A DNA stretch of 64,000 bases. It comes from Stenotrophomonas_A sp035629025 (GTDB lineage: Bacteria > Pseudomonadota > Gammaproteobacteria > Xanthomonadales > Xanthomonadaceae). Below the pieces are notes generated by a model. The model saw only the letters and a list, made by a program, of their open reading frames with translations, was not told where the DNA came from and ran no database searches. This document shows, piece by piece, positions 16,582-24,400 of this stretch. A program made the position numbers and the translations under genes. Within the stretch, counting starts at the first letter, position 1. Each line of letters opens with the position of its first letter. Where the stretch lies: the NCBI GenBank assembly GCA_035629025.1, contig DASPIU010000051.1, forward strand, positions 11,177 through 75,176, given 5' to 3'.

Positions 16582-17066
16582 ATAACTTGAGTGTGATGCT
16601 GGCGATGTTCGCCGGGCTGGCGGCACGTGATACCGCCGAAGCGGCCGAGCCATTTTCACTGCAGGGGACATGGAACCTCGTGGCGGCCGACAAGATCCTG
16701 CCGGGCGGTACGCAGGTGCGGGACTATGGCGAACAGCCGAAAGGCCGGTTAATCATCGATGCCCAGGGCCGGTACTCGCTGCAGATCTTCAAGTCCGAGC
16801 GGCTGCGCTTCGCTGCCGACAACAAGGGCGACGGCAGCACTGGCGAGTTCAAGTCGGCTGTCATGGGCAGCAGTACCCACTATGGAAAGGTCACGATCGA
16901 CGCCGGGCAGCACCTGCTCGTGTTCTCGATTGAGGGCTCGTCTTTCCCCAACTGGGAAGGGACGGTGCAGAAGCGTGAGTACGAGAGTGATGGACGGACG
17001 CTGAGCTATCGGGTGCCGGCGCGGGCGGATGGCAGCATCCCGGTATCGGTGTGGCGCAAGGAGTAA
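16578..17066 (+). CDS. Secreted lipocalin-like domain protein
   Basis: A 162-residue protein whose N-terminus (MNNLSVMLAMFAGLAARDTAEAA) looks like a signal peptide. The mature part starts FSLQGTWNLVAADKILPGG and contains GRLIIDAQGRYSLQIFKSER and YGKVTIDAGQHLLVFSIEGSSFPNWEGT, the pattern of the lipocalin-like family (Lipocalin_5 type). ATG 16578 follows GAGGAGCTTGCT. A ligand cannot be predicted. It is divergent from a LysR regulator and probably under its control. Confidence 0.8.
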   Translation: MNNLSVMLAMFAGLAARDTAEAAEPFSLQGTWNLVAADKILPGGTQVRDYGEQPKGRLIIDAQGRYSLQIFKSERLRFAADNKGDGSTGEFKSAVMGSSTHYGKVTIDAGQHLLVFSIEGSSFPNWEGTVQKREYESDGRTLSYRVPARADGSIPVSVWRKE

Positions 17067-17102
17067 CCGCTCTCCTCTATCTGTTCCCCATGACTTGACA
17101 CA

Positions 17103-17167
17103 GCACGCAAATTTTCCCGGCTTCAGAGCGCTTGGTTCGACCCAACGACTCCTATCGGCCAGAAGCG
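17103..17167 (+). repeat. About 65-bp repeat, copy 1 (partner at 18458-18525)
   Basis: Starts AATTTTCCCGGCT, then a stretch ending CAACGACTCCTATCGG and CCAGAAGCGGAC. It matches 18458-18525 at roughly four of five bases by eye. Both ends carry the AATTTTCCCGG that also follows the tRNA-Asn copies, and both run into the GCGGAC core of the structured repeat. Confidence 0.6.
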
Positions 17168-17375
17168 GACATTGCTCTCGCCTTAATTCGCCGGCTAGAA
17201 ATTCTTCCGATAGAAGTCTTCAACTAAGGCATCAGCCTCATATAGAAAGGACGGCGCCGATTCGCTGAGTGCTCCTATGATTCCCAAGCCACTTCCCTGC
17301 GATGGAGAAAGGGACCCCGACACGACCGTTCGACACCGCTCCTCCCCATCCCCACACTTACGACAGGCCCCATTG

Positions 17376-17510
17376 ACCGCTTCGGGTCGGAAGCGAGCAT
17401 TAGCACCGGTTGGCGCCCACCCGATTGCAGGGGTGGCTCACGCGGACATCACCAGCGGTCGGCGCTTCCATCCTCCCCGAACGTCAGCTTTCGGCCAGAA
17501 GCGGACGTTT
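17376..17510. repeat. Two copies of a structured repeat; no gene in 17067-17514
   Basis: The first copy (17376-17408) reads GACCGCTTCGGGTCGGAAGC then GAGCATTAGCACC. The second (17480-17509) is a hairpin: AACGTC-A-GCTT, loop TCGGCCAG, AAGC-G-GACGTT. Translated, the second gives SAFGQKRTF on one strand and NVRFWPKADV on the other, peptides that recur in many automatically predicted hypothetical proteins of Proteobacteria. The rest of this 448-bp gap shows no convincing gene. Confidence 0.65.
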
Positions 17511-17514
17511 CCAC

Positions 17515-17979
17515 CTAAAGACTTGGCTGGAGGTGTGAGACGACTCCTGCAAGCGCCTGGAACTGCTCTCGTGTGTTCGTTGTGCAGGTGACCACCATTA
17601 CTGTGCCCCGTGGACTCCCCGTTGGCAGGTATGTGTGCCAGATGCGCGGCTTGTCCCAACCACTGGATGGCGTTCGGAACCAAATGAGGTCGTGCCCGTT
17701 GGTACGTGTCGTGCCGGCGTAGCGTAGCCCTTCAGGGTTGTTCGGATTCTCGCCGACGTAAACCTCGAAGAGCTTTACCCCGGTTTTCTTGTGCACATAC
17801 TTGCAGACGCGAAAGTCGGGGCCGTCCTGTCGACTCACTGTTATCGAACCAACTCCTGGCAGAACTGGACAACCTGCCAAAGTTCCGATGCCGGACTTGG
17901 ACAGGTCGATGGGTCGCGAAGTTGGCTCGCTACAGGCGGCGAGCAGAAGCAACATGGCAACGATGCTGATACTTCGCAT
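17515..17979 (-). CDS. Putative lipoprotein of unknown function
   Basis: A 154-residue protein. ATG 17979 is chosen because a clean lipoprotein signal follows (MRSISIVAMLLLLAA/C) and a GAGGAA lies upstream. A longer frame to 18096 only adds translated repeat DNA (NVRFRPKAAIS). The mature part has three more cysteines (LAGCPVLPG, FRVCKYVHKK, VVTCTTNT) and an aromatic centre HDLIWFRTPSSGWDKPRIW. I recognise no family. It belongs to the series of small minus-strand genes that are each preceded by a copy of the structured repeat. Confidence 0.6.
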   Translation of the reverse strand: MRSISIVAMLLLLAACSEPTSRPIDLSKSGIGTLAGCPVLPGVGSITVSRQDGPDFRVCKYVHKKTGVKLFEVYVGENPNNPEGLRYAGTTRTNGHDLIWFRTPSSGWDKPRIWHTYLPTGSPRGTVMVVTCTTNTREQFQALAGVVSHLQPSL

Positions 17980-17996
17980 GCAATCTCGCTTCCTCT

Positions 17997-18095
17997 GAGG
18001 GCTACTCGCGCGCCTGCTAATGGCCGCTTTGGGTCGAAATCGGACATTAGCACCGTCCACCGCGGACGTGCCCGTCCGGTCGGCGAGTAGCCTCA
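17997..18095. repeat. Nested inverted repeat containing the structured repeat
   Basis: Inner hairpin 18016-18051: arms GCTAATGGCCG and CGGACATTAGC (one mismatch), with TTT/AAA pairing further in and loop GGGTCG. Outer arms GGCTACTCGC (18000-18009) and GCGAGTAGCC (18083-18092) are perfect and extend to TGAGG/CCTCA. The whole 100-bp unit can fold into one branched structure. It lies just upstream of the lipoprotein gene at 17515-17979. Confidence 0.75.
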
Positions 18096-18285
18096 CAGTC
18101 GATCACGCCCCCCCCGGGGAACAGAGCAATTGGGTCGCGCCTTGCGCTACGACTCCATTCCACCCGATGGGATCGAACCAATCAAAGCCCTAAGTCCAAC
18201 GCCCCCGGCAACCCCTTGCCATGCCTCCCCCCTCACACCAGAGGGAAGCGGAATTTTCCCGGAATTTTCCCGGCGGTAGAAACAA

Positions 18286-18313
18286 AAAGGCTTGCAGTTG
18301 CCTGCAAGCCTTT
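18286..18313 (-). terminator. Terminator next to the tRNA-Asn fragment
   Basis: 12-bp stem AAAGGCTTGCAG/CTGCAAGCCTTT with a TTGC loop, followed on the minus strand by a run of T. It occupies the same place relative to the tRNA fragment as the terminator at 20811-20842 does to the intact tRNA-Asn, so it may be the original tRNA terminator. Confidence 0.75.
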
Positions 18314-18319
18314 GCTGTA

Positions 18320-18367
18320 TCTGGCGCCCGAAGTTGGACTCGAACCAACGACCCCCTGATTAACAGT
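18320..18367 (-). repeat. Truncated duplicate of tRNA-Asn (attachment-site remnant)
   Basis: These 48 bp are identical to 20850-20897, i.e. the 3' part of the intact tRNA-Asn from the anticodon loop to CCA plus two flanking bases. Beyond 18367 the match decays (TTAGGGCTACTAAGCTG against the tRNA D-arm). A duplicated tRNA 3' end bounding an integrase remnant is the classic footprint of tRNA-targeted integration. The fragment cannot make a tRNA. Confidence 0.85.
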
Positions 18368-18457
18368 TAGGGCTACTAAGCTGAAAGTTCAATCACTTAC
18401 GCAACCATGTTTTCCCGAGACCGGGTCTACAAACGGTTGAATGGCTTAGCCGCGAGC

Positions 18458-18525
18458 GCGAATTTTCCCGGCTGCAGAAAGCTGGCTTGCGACGCAACGA
18501 CTTCTATCGGTCAGGAGCGGACGCG
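18458..18525 (+). repeat. About 65-bp repeat, copy 2
   Basis: Partner of 17103-17167, starting AATTTTCCCGGCTGCAG and containing CAACGACTTCTATCGGTCAG. The stretch 17980-18590 has no gene; it holds the nested repeat, the tRNA-Asn fragment with its terminator, and this copy. Confidence 0.6.
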
Positions 18526-18590
18526 GGGCTAGCGCGGCGAGCAGTAGCCCTGCCCACAGCCTCATCGCTGCATTTTCCATGAGTGTTTAG

Positions 18591-18929
18591 CTAATCTTTC
18601 ACAAATCCCATTGCCGCGAATCGCAGTCCCGCCCATGCCACCAGCACACTGCCGGACGCCTTGAGCAGGATGAGGAACCAGAACCACAGCGGAAAGTCAT
18701 CGCGCCGGGACACAACTCGCGCACCAGCCCGACTCATGTCGATGGAGCGGCCAGAGATGGCGTCATGGACGGTCCCGGCGAACCAGATCAAGCCGGTCCC
18801 GAAGAAAAGTAACCCCACCATGGCGATCGCGATGGGGCGCGCGATCGGAGAGCGGTCCCGCAACTGGTCAATGAGCAACGCCACCGCCAGGGTGACGGCA
18901 AAAACCAGATAGTAGAGCGCCAGACTCAT
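18591..18929 (-). CDS. Small membrane protein of unknown function (112 aa)
   Basis: ATG 18929 follows GGAGGAGTCG. Three hydrophobic segments can be seen: LALYYLVFAVTLAVALLI (residues 3-20), IAIAMVGLLFFGTGLIWFAG (about 32-51) and LWFWFLILLKASGSVLVAWAGL (about 81-102). A longer frame to 18995 exists, but only this start has a ribosome-binding site. I recognise no family. It lies inside the tRNA-Asn island, with a repeat copy about 100 bp upstream. Confidence 0.55.
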   Translation of the reverse strand: MSLALYYLVFAVTLAVALLIDQLRDRSPIARPIAIAMVGLLFFGTGLIWFAGTVHDAISGRSIDMSRAGARVVSRRDDFPLWFWFLILLKASGSVLVAWAGLRFAAMGFVKD

Positions 18930-19026
18930 CGACTCCTCCATGTCCTCGCAAAGTGTACGCAAGCGGACCACCGGCGTTTGGGTCTGCTTGCCCACCTGAA
19001 GCCAGCGAACATGCTTCTCCTCTCAG

Positions 19027-19056
19027 GTCCGCTATGGGTCGATACCGGGCGCTAGC
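19027..19056. repeat. Structured repeat copy (degenerate)
   Basis: GTCCGCTATGGGTCGATACC followed by GGGCGCTAGC. It shares the GTCCGCT...GGGTCGA core and GCTAGCAC tail of the other copies, with a weaker stem. It sits upstream of the 18591-18929 gene. Confidence 0.5.
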
Positions 19057-19220
19057 ACAAGCCAAACCCCAGACCCGAGGTGTCAACCTGGAGCAGCCAG
19101 TGCGCAATTAGCAGTCAGGGCGACGATCCTTCAAGGCCGGCTATGGCAGCTTTTGAATGACTTGGTGCCGCGTGTGAATCCGCCTGCAGAGCGCGTGGCC
19201 GTCACCGGAGCTTCGTGCCG

Positions 19221-19529
19221 CTACATCCCGTGTCGGCGACGGTCGCGCTCATTTTTTCGCTGCCACGCCTCGAGAACGGTAACTTTTCGCTTCGGCACCA
19301 GAATCATGGCAATGCCAACCGAGACGAAGGCGAGAACGCCGAGTGCCGCAGCAATGCATATTAGAGCCAAGAAAAATGGAACGAAGGCCATGCCCATCGA
19401 TACGAGCATGAAGTCATGGAATTCCTGGCTAGAGGGCTGCGGCAGAAGTTGAGATATCCATAGCACCAATGGGCAAAAGATGACCAACGAAACTGCTGCT
19501 CTAGCCAGGTAGCGAGTGGCTTCTTTCAT
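19221..19529 (-). CDS. Small membrane protein of unknown function (102 aa)
   Basis: The product has two strong hydrophobic segments, AAVSLVIFCPLVLWISQLL (about 10-28) and MGMAFVPFFLALICIAAALGVLAFVSVGIAMIL (about 45-77, probably two helices). A basic tail follows (KRKVTVLEAWQRKNERDRRRH). ATG 19529 is chosen; a longer frame to 19727 adds only translated repeat sequence (NFRFRPGADLS). The ribosome-binding site is weak. I recognise no family. It is a member of the small-gene series in the tRNA-Asn island. Confidence 0.5.
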   Translation of the reverse strand: MKEATRYLARAAVSLVIFCPLVLWISQLLPQPSSQEFHDFMLVSMGMAFVPFFLALICIAAALGVLAFVSVGIAMILVPKRKVTVLEAWQRKNERDRRRHGM

Positions 19530-19659
19530 TTGACTAGCCCCCAAATTGGCCACGCAGCGGCGCGGCGTCGGCTTGCGGGCATTCTTGCGCGTGAAGATCG
19601 AGCGAGCAAGCGGCCTGTTGCCTCCCAGTGTGGGGGCTAGTAGCCGGGAACGGTCGCTC

Positions 19660-19700
19660 AGGTCCGCTCCAGGTCGAAAGCGGAAATTACCAGCGGTCGG
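19660..19700. repeat. Structured repeat copy
   Basis: GGTCCGCTCCAGGTCGAAAG then CGGAAATTACCAGCGGTCGG. The stem TCCGCT/AGCGGA encloses CCAGGTCGAA. It lies between the 19221-19529 and 19724-20122 genes. Confidence 0.65.
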
Positions 19701-19723
19701 CGGCTCCGTCGAGCAAACATTGC

Positions 19724-20122
19724 TCATAGATCCGCAGCGTCCTCAGCGAGTGACCAGTCCTTCATGTCTGAGAACACTCGCACCCTGACAAAGTCGAACA
19801 CGTCTTCGTAGACGTCGCTGACGATGTTCCACGTACGTGGCGATGCTTGCTTGCTGTCGCTAAAGACTGGATGAAAGTAAACGACTTGATCTGTGATCTC
19901 GCCATTTACCACCAACAGCCCCGCAAAGTCGTCGCAGTCCTGCCGACCGGCAAAAACAAAGACTTCGCCACCGCTTACGTCTTCGCGCTGGAAAGCGCGG
20001 GACGCGAACGCATAATCAGATGCGTCGGAGAAGAAGTGCCATGGCGTGAGCTTGGTCAAGCCCTGACTAAGAAACCAACGAAGGGCGTTTGGCCAGGCCG
20101 GATCAATCTTGCTTCGTTCCAT
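19724..20122 (-). CDS. Small soluble protein of unknown function (132 aa)
   Basis: A 132-residue soluble protein beginning MERSKIDPAWPNALRWFLSQG, then LTPWHFFSDASDYAFASRAFQRE, an FVFAGRQDCDDFAGLLV strand pair and a C-terminal DVYEDVFDFVRVRVFSDMKDW. The acidic, aromatic make-up and the pattern 'aromatic loop, enzyme-less beta sheet, acidic helix' recall SMI1/KNR4 (SUKH)-type immunity proteins, but I cannot assign a family. ATG 20122 is chosen; the frame to 20173 adds repeat DNA (ESAFDLKRTD). No toxin gene is adjacent. It is the first small gene of the island series. Confidence 0.5.
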   Translation of the reverse strand: MERSKIDPAWPNALRWFLSQGLTKLTPWHFFSDASDYAFASRAFQREDVSGGEVFVFAGRQDCDDFAGLLVVNGEITDQVVYFHPVFSDSKQASPRTWNIVSDVYEDVFDFVRVRVFSDMKDWSLAEDAADL

Positions 20123-20137
20123 GACGTTGCCTAGCCC

Positions 20138-20172
20138 GTCTGTCCGCTTCAGGTCGAAAGCAGACTCTAGCA
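20138..20172. repeat. Structured repeat copy; 20123-20471 has no gene
   Basis: GTCTGTCCGCTTCAGGTCGA then AAGCAGACTCTAGC. The arms GTCTG..GCTT and AAGC.AGAC pair. It lies just upstream of the 19724-20122 gene. The remaining sequence up to the integrase remnant shows no convincing coding frame. Confidence 0.6.
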
Positions 20173-20471
20173 CTCGCTATGCGCCGACCTGCCAAGGTCA
20201 TCATGCCGAAGCCTTGCAAGGCGTCATTCTCGCGTGCAAGGCCTAGAAACAAGCACTTAGGTTTGCTTTTCCCGGTTCCACATCCCTAAGCCCTTGAAGC
20301 GCGGCAACCCCCGTCGCTATTTCCCCGGTGGTTCGGCCTACCGGAGCGCTACGTGGCGCGGCCGCGCCACGATCTTCGCCGCCACCTCCGACCTGATGCG
20401 ATCCTGATTGCGCGCTGCCCACATTGCCACGCCTCGCCGCCCCTGCTCGAAGGTGCTGCAGTCGCGCTTGA

Positions 20472-20780
20472 CGAGCGGAGCGAAGGGCTGGCCAGCGGGC
20501 GCCCCTGGCTCGCTCGACGCTCAAGACGGCGCGGCAGCGCCTGATCACTGCGGCAATCGCGGAGGATGTGATCTCAGAAGAGCAGCGCTTCGCGCTGCAC
20601 GGCTTGAAGCATCGCGGAATCACCGATACGCGAGGGACGTGTGCGCACAAGCAAGACGCGGCTGGCCACGTTACGCCTCAGATGACTAACCGCTACGACC
20701 ATGAGCTGCAGGGGGTGCAGCCCCCTTCGCTACCGGGCGACGATGATCTGGCTTACGCCGACGCCGGCAGCGATCGATAG
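20472..20780 (+). pseudogene. Tyrosine recombinase (integrase) C-terminal remnant
   Basis: A frame open from 20472 to TAG 20778-20780 reads STLKTARQRLITAAIAEDV, then QRFALHGLKHRGITDTRG, KQDAAGHVTPQMTNRYD. This is the end of a phage-type tyrosine recombinase: the H-L-K-x-R-G-I-T-D block (HxxR region), AGH and the catalytic Tyr in NRYD. The N-terminal and central parts, including the first catalytic Arg, are missing, and a stop precedes the fragment at 20469. It points toward the tRNA-Asn gene 70 bp away, as expected for the integrase of an element inserted at that tRNA. It is inactive. Confidence 0.75.
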
Positions 20781-20810
20781 TGCCGAATTTTCCCGGCAAC
20801 TTCCCCGGCA

Positions 20811-20842
20811 AAAAAAAGGGCTTGCGGATGATCCGCAAGCCC
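20811..20842 (-). terminator. Terminator of tRNA-Asn
   Basis: Perfect stem GGGCTTGCGGAT/ATCCGCAAGCCC with a one-base loop, and on the minus strand a run of seven T (20811-20817). It starts 10 bp past the tRNA 3' end. Confidence 0.9.
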
Positions 20843-20851
20843 TTGATTTTC

Positions 20852-20928
20852 TGGCGCCCGAAGTTGGACTCGAACCAACGACCCCCTGATTAACAGTCAA
20901 GTGCTCTAACCGGCTGAGCTATTCGGGC
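20852..20928 (-). tRNA. tRNA-Asn (anticodon GTT)
   Basis: A 77-nt tRNA with encoded CCA. The acceptor stem is GCCCGAA/TTCGGGC, the anticodon loop CTGTTAA gives GTT, and the T-arm contains GGTTCGAGTCC. Its 3' 46 bases are repeated at 18322-18367, marking the ends of an old insertion. Confidence 0.97.
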
Positions 20929-20989
20929 GGGGAGCGGCATTGTATAGAACTGGCCATGCCGCTGCAAGCCCCTCACCTACTCGTTCGCC

Positions 20990-21412
20990 CTACCAGCATT
21001 GCTCCGCCGTGCCATCACCGGTGATGCCGCGCACGCCCTTTTCGTCAAGGCTCAACACGCCACAAGTCGTATCCTTTGCCTCCTGCACGCCTTGCGGCGT
21101 CGCCAGAACGGTGAAGCTGGACTGGTCCGGGTCACCGTCATAGGAGATCACATAGAACGGGTCGAGCCCGCCGCCGCACTGAGCCGGTGCCGGGGCGCCC
21201 TCGTACGACATGTGGGTCGTGTAGTAGCGCTCCAGGAACTGCGCGCGCTCCTGCAGGCAGACCGCAGCCGTCCCGCGCCGCGACTTGATGACATAGCGCT
21301 GGTAGGAGGCAAAGGCGATGGCCGCCAGCACCCCCACGATCAGCACCACGATCATGATCTCGATCAGCGTGAAACCGCGCTGCCCGCGACCGCTATTGAA
21401 TTTGCGCATCAA
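20990..21412 (-). CDS. pilE: Type IV pilin-like protein PilE
   Basis: A 140-residue pilin of the minor-pilin operon. The prepilin peptidase site is RG/FTLIEIMIVVLIVGVLAAIAFASY with Glu at +5. The globular part has four cysteines, including the pair near the C-terminus (TTCGVL and EQCW) that forms the disulfide loop of such pilins. The ATG overlaps the pilY1 stop by 4 bp. In Pseudomonas and Xanthomonas the equivalent PilE helps prime pilus assembly with PilV, PilW, PilX and FimU/FimT. It is the last gene of the operon; no clear terminator is visible before tRNA-Asn. Confidence 0.93.
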   Translation of the reverse strand: MMRKFNSGRGQRGFTLIEIMIVVLIVGVLAAIAFASYQRYVIKSRRGTAAVCLQERAQFLERYYTTHMSYEGAPAPAQCGGGLDPFYVISYDGDPDQSSFTVLATPQGVQEAKDTTCGVLSLDEKGVRGITGDGTAEQCW

Positions 21413-24400
21413 TCATTCCTCAGAAGTTCACGCCAGGACACGCGCCGCATGCTCAGGGCGCTGCTATTGGTGCCGATGCTCACCGTGCTTGCATCGTCCA
21501 GCCCGACCTGCATGACGTTGCCCAGGAAGATCGGGTTGTTCGGGCTGCTGCTCAGGCCGATGCCGGAGGCTGGCGCGCCATTGAGCGTGTCGCCGGTGCT
21601 CGATCCGCCGCTGCCGTCAAAGTCGAAGAACGACTGCGTCAGGCGACCGCCCGTAAACGGATTGATGGCCATGACGAAGCCCTTGCCGCTCGGACTGCAG
21701 ACATCGCCCGCGTCCGGGATTCGCGTCGTGCCGATCAGCGCGGTGCCCTGGAAGAAGTTCGATACCACCATGCGCTCGCCCTGCGCCATGTCCGAAGGCG
21801 GCAGCAGGTCCATGTACCAGCCATCCGGTCCAGGTGCGCTGACGTTCTCGATCACGCGAGCGGTGAAACCGGACACCTCGCCCTCGGCGATGATGTCGAC
21901 TCCGACCAGCGTCGAACGATCGGAAGGAATGACCGTGCCGCGGTCAATCAACCCGTACCAGGTCTGCACGTCCTTGTTGGACAGGTCGCCGTCGGACAAG
22001 TACTTGCCCGTGCCGAAGAATATCCAGGTCAGGCCGGTTGCCGGATCGCGCGCGGCAGCGGGTGCGGCGGTAATCGGCTGGGCCGTGGAGCCATGAACCG
22101 CGCTGAACAGCCGGGTCGAGGTTCCCGAATCGCCGTTCATGTCGAAGCGCCACATGTTGCCCTGCAAGTCGCCGGCGTAAATGCGGTCCACGATGTAGTT
22201 GTTGTTCGACGACCACGCCAGGACCGCCGACAACCCATTGTCACCGGTGGCCCCGGTGTCGATGCTGGAGGCTTCGCCGGTCAGCAGATCGATGATGATC
22301 AGTTCGGCCGAGCCGCTCGGGCTGTTGGGGCCATTGCCGAGCATGACGTACCAATCGCCATCGGCCAGCTGGCCGATGATCGGCTTGCCGAGATTGTTGC
22401 CCAACGCGCCGATATCGGTGGAGGTCTCATCCCACAGCAGTGAGATATTCGCCGGGTCGGTGACATCCAGGGCGAATGCACCCCTGCCGCCGCGTCCCAT
22501 CGTGCCCACCAGCACCGAACGCCAGGCGCCAGTCGAAGTGTCGAACACGTCCGACACCGTCAACTCGCCGTCCACGAAGTAGCGGTGGTTGTAATCCTTC
22601 GACGTGTAGTCGAGCAGATGGTCCATGGCCGCCTTCGGGACAAAGGCGAACGTCTCCGCGCCCGTGGTGGCATTGAAGGCATGCAACATGCCGTCGTTGG
22701 CGCCCACGTAGATCATCGGCGTGCGCGCAGCCCTGGACGCAGCGAAGGCGGGGTATATCGAGGCGCCGATAAAGGTCGCGCCGGTGTAGAGCCGCGCGTT
22801 CGGCGCACCCACATAGACCGGCTGCGAATTGACGATGTCGCCAAGCACGCCGCTGCGGATTCGCAGCCCGCCCGTCACATCCTTCGCCGATTCCTGGCTG
22901 CGATCACCGCGCAGGTAGTCGATCTGAGCCTGCGTGGCACCCGCCAACGGCGTACCGCTGAGATTGCCGTAGGCGAAATTGGTCAGCGAACTTCCGTTGG
23001 CGAACTTGATCGCACGGTTGCTCCAATTGGGGAACTGGGTACTTGCGCTCCAGGCCTGGGTCAGCGCACCGGTGGCCGAATTGACGTCGTAGGCCACCAG
23101 GTCACCGCGCCAGGTGCCCGCGAAGAACACCGACTGGTAGGTCCTCGCACCGGTTTCCAGCTTGGTGGTATTGCTGGCCAGCGAACCGGCCGAGCCCTTC
23201 ATCTCATCGATGATCCGCTCAAATGCCTTCTTCAGCGACTCGACCATCTTGGTCGCTTCGTTGGCGACGTAGAAGTTGTCGGCACGCTGGAAATTCGTGT
23301 TGTTGTTGACGTACTGCCCATTCGTCCACCACTGGCTCTGTGGCAGCGGCGTTTCATTGGTCGAGGAATCGTAGCCAGCAGGCACGGTGAAACCACCGTA
23401 CTTGCCTGCGAGCCAGTACTGATTATTGGTCTTGGACTTGTAATCGCCATTCTCGACCACGTCCACCCAGTGCGTGGAAATGGTCTGCATGCCAGGCAGA
23501 TCCGACCGGATATCGGTCGTGTGCGCATGGTAGGCAAGCGCGGCGATGTAACCCGAGTTGCCGTTGCCGTTGAAGCTGGCGGACGTGGCACGTGACAATG
23601 CCGTGGAGGCCGACTGCCCTTCCATCTTCAGGATCTTGGTCAGCAAGCTGACCACGTCCACGGTCTTGTCCGCCTTGACCTCGTCCGGCATCGCTGGCTC
23701 GTTGCTCCGGCTGGTGCCGCCGTAGCCGTCATTGCCGGGCAGGTTCTTGTCATTGTGGGTATTGGTGTCACCAATGCCCAGAACAACGTTGGTCTGGCAC
23801 CAATACGCAATCGGGTCGAGCCGCTTGGTCTTCCAGTTGGTGATGACGGGGAACGCGTCGGCCTGCTGGTAACGGGTGTTGGCATCAGTGCTGGTGAAAG
23901 CCGAGTACGCCGGCACATCGCCCTGGTTCTTGAAGTAACGCAACGCGGCGTAATACAACTCGCTGACGTCGTCGTTGCTCTTGATGTTCTTGCCAGTGTT
24001 CATCTGGCCGAACTTGTTGAGGTAGTTGATCACGCCGCTGTTGACGATCGGCTTGCTGGCACCCACCAGGGCCGTGGTTGCATCGGCGTCCGTCTTGTCA
24101 GGATTGACCACCAGCACACCGGTAGTGGGATTCCACTCCTGATTCGGATTGGCCAATGGGCCCTGCTCCGGCGCATAGGTCTTGGGACCCACGAACTTCT
24201 GCCGGGCGCGCATCACGCCGGTGTCAACGGCATTACCGTCGATATTGAGGTAGCCGAAGATGCTGTACTTGATGCGCTGCGAATATTCCTGGATCAGCCC
24301 CTCGGGCTTGTAACCCTGGGAATACTGCACGCAGTTGGCTTCCAGACCTGCGGCCGAGTCACAGACCTTGACCCGGACGCTCAGCTCGAAGATCGCATCC

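Noticed and set aside
17277..17591. 104-codon plus-strand frame containing SAFGQKRTF
   Set aside because: It is mostly translated repeat DNA and overlaps the end of the lipoprotein gene in antisense.
18322..18395. A second tRNA-Asn gene
   Set aside because: Only the 3' part matches; the D-arm and 5' acceptor strand are degraded and cannot pair.
17067..20850. Chromosomal integron with attC sites
   Set aside because: No integron integrase, and the repeats lack the GTTRRRY/RYYYAAC core sites; the array-like layout remains notable.
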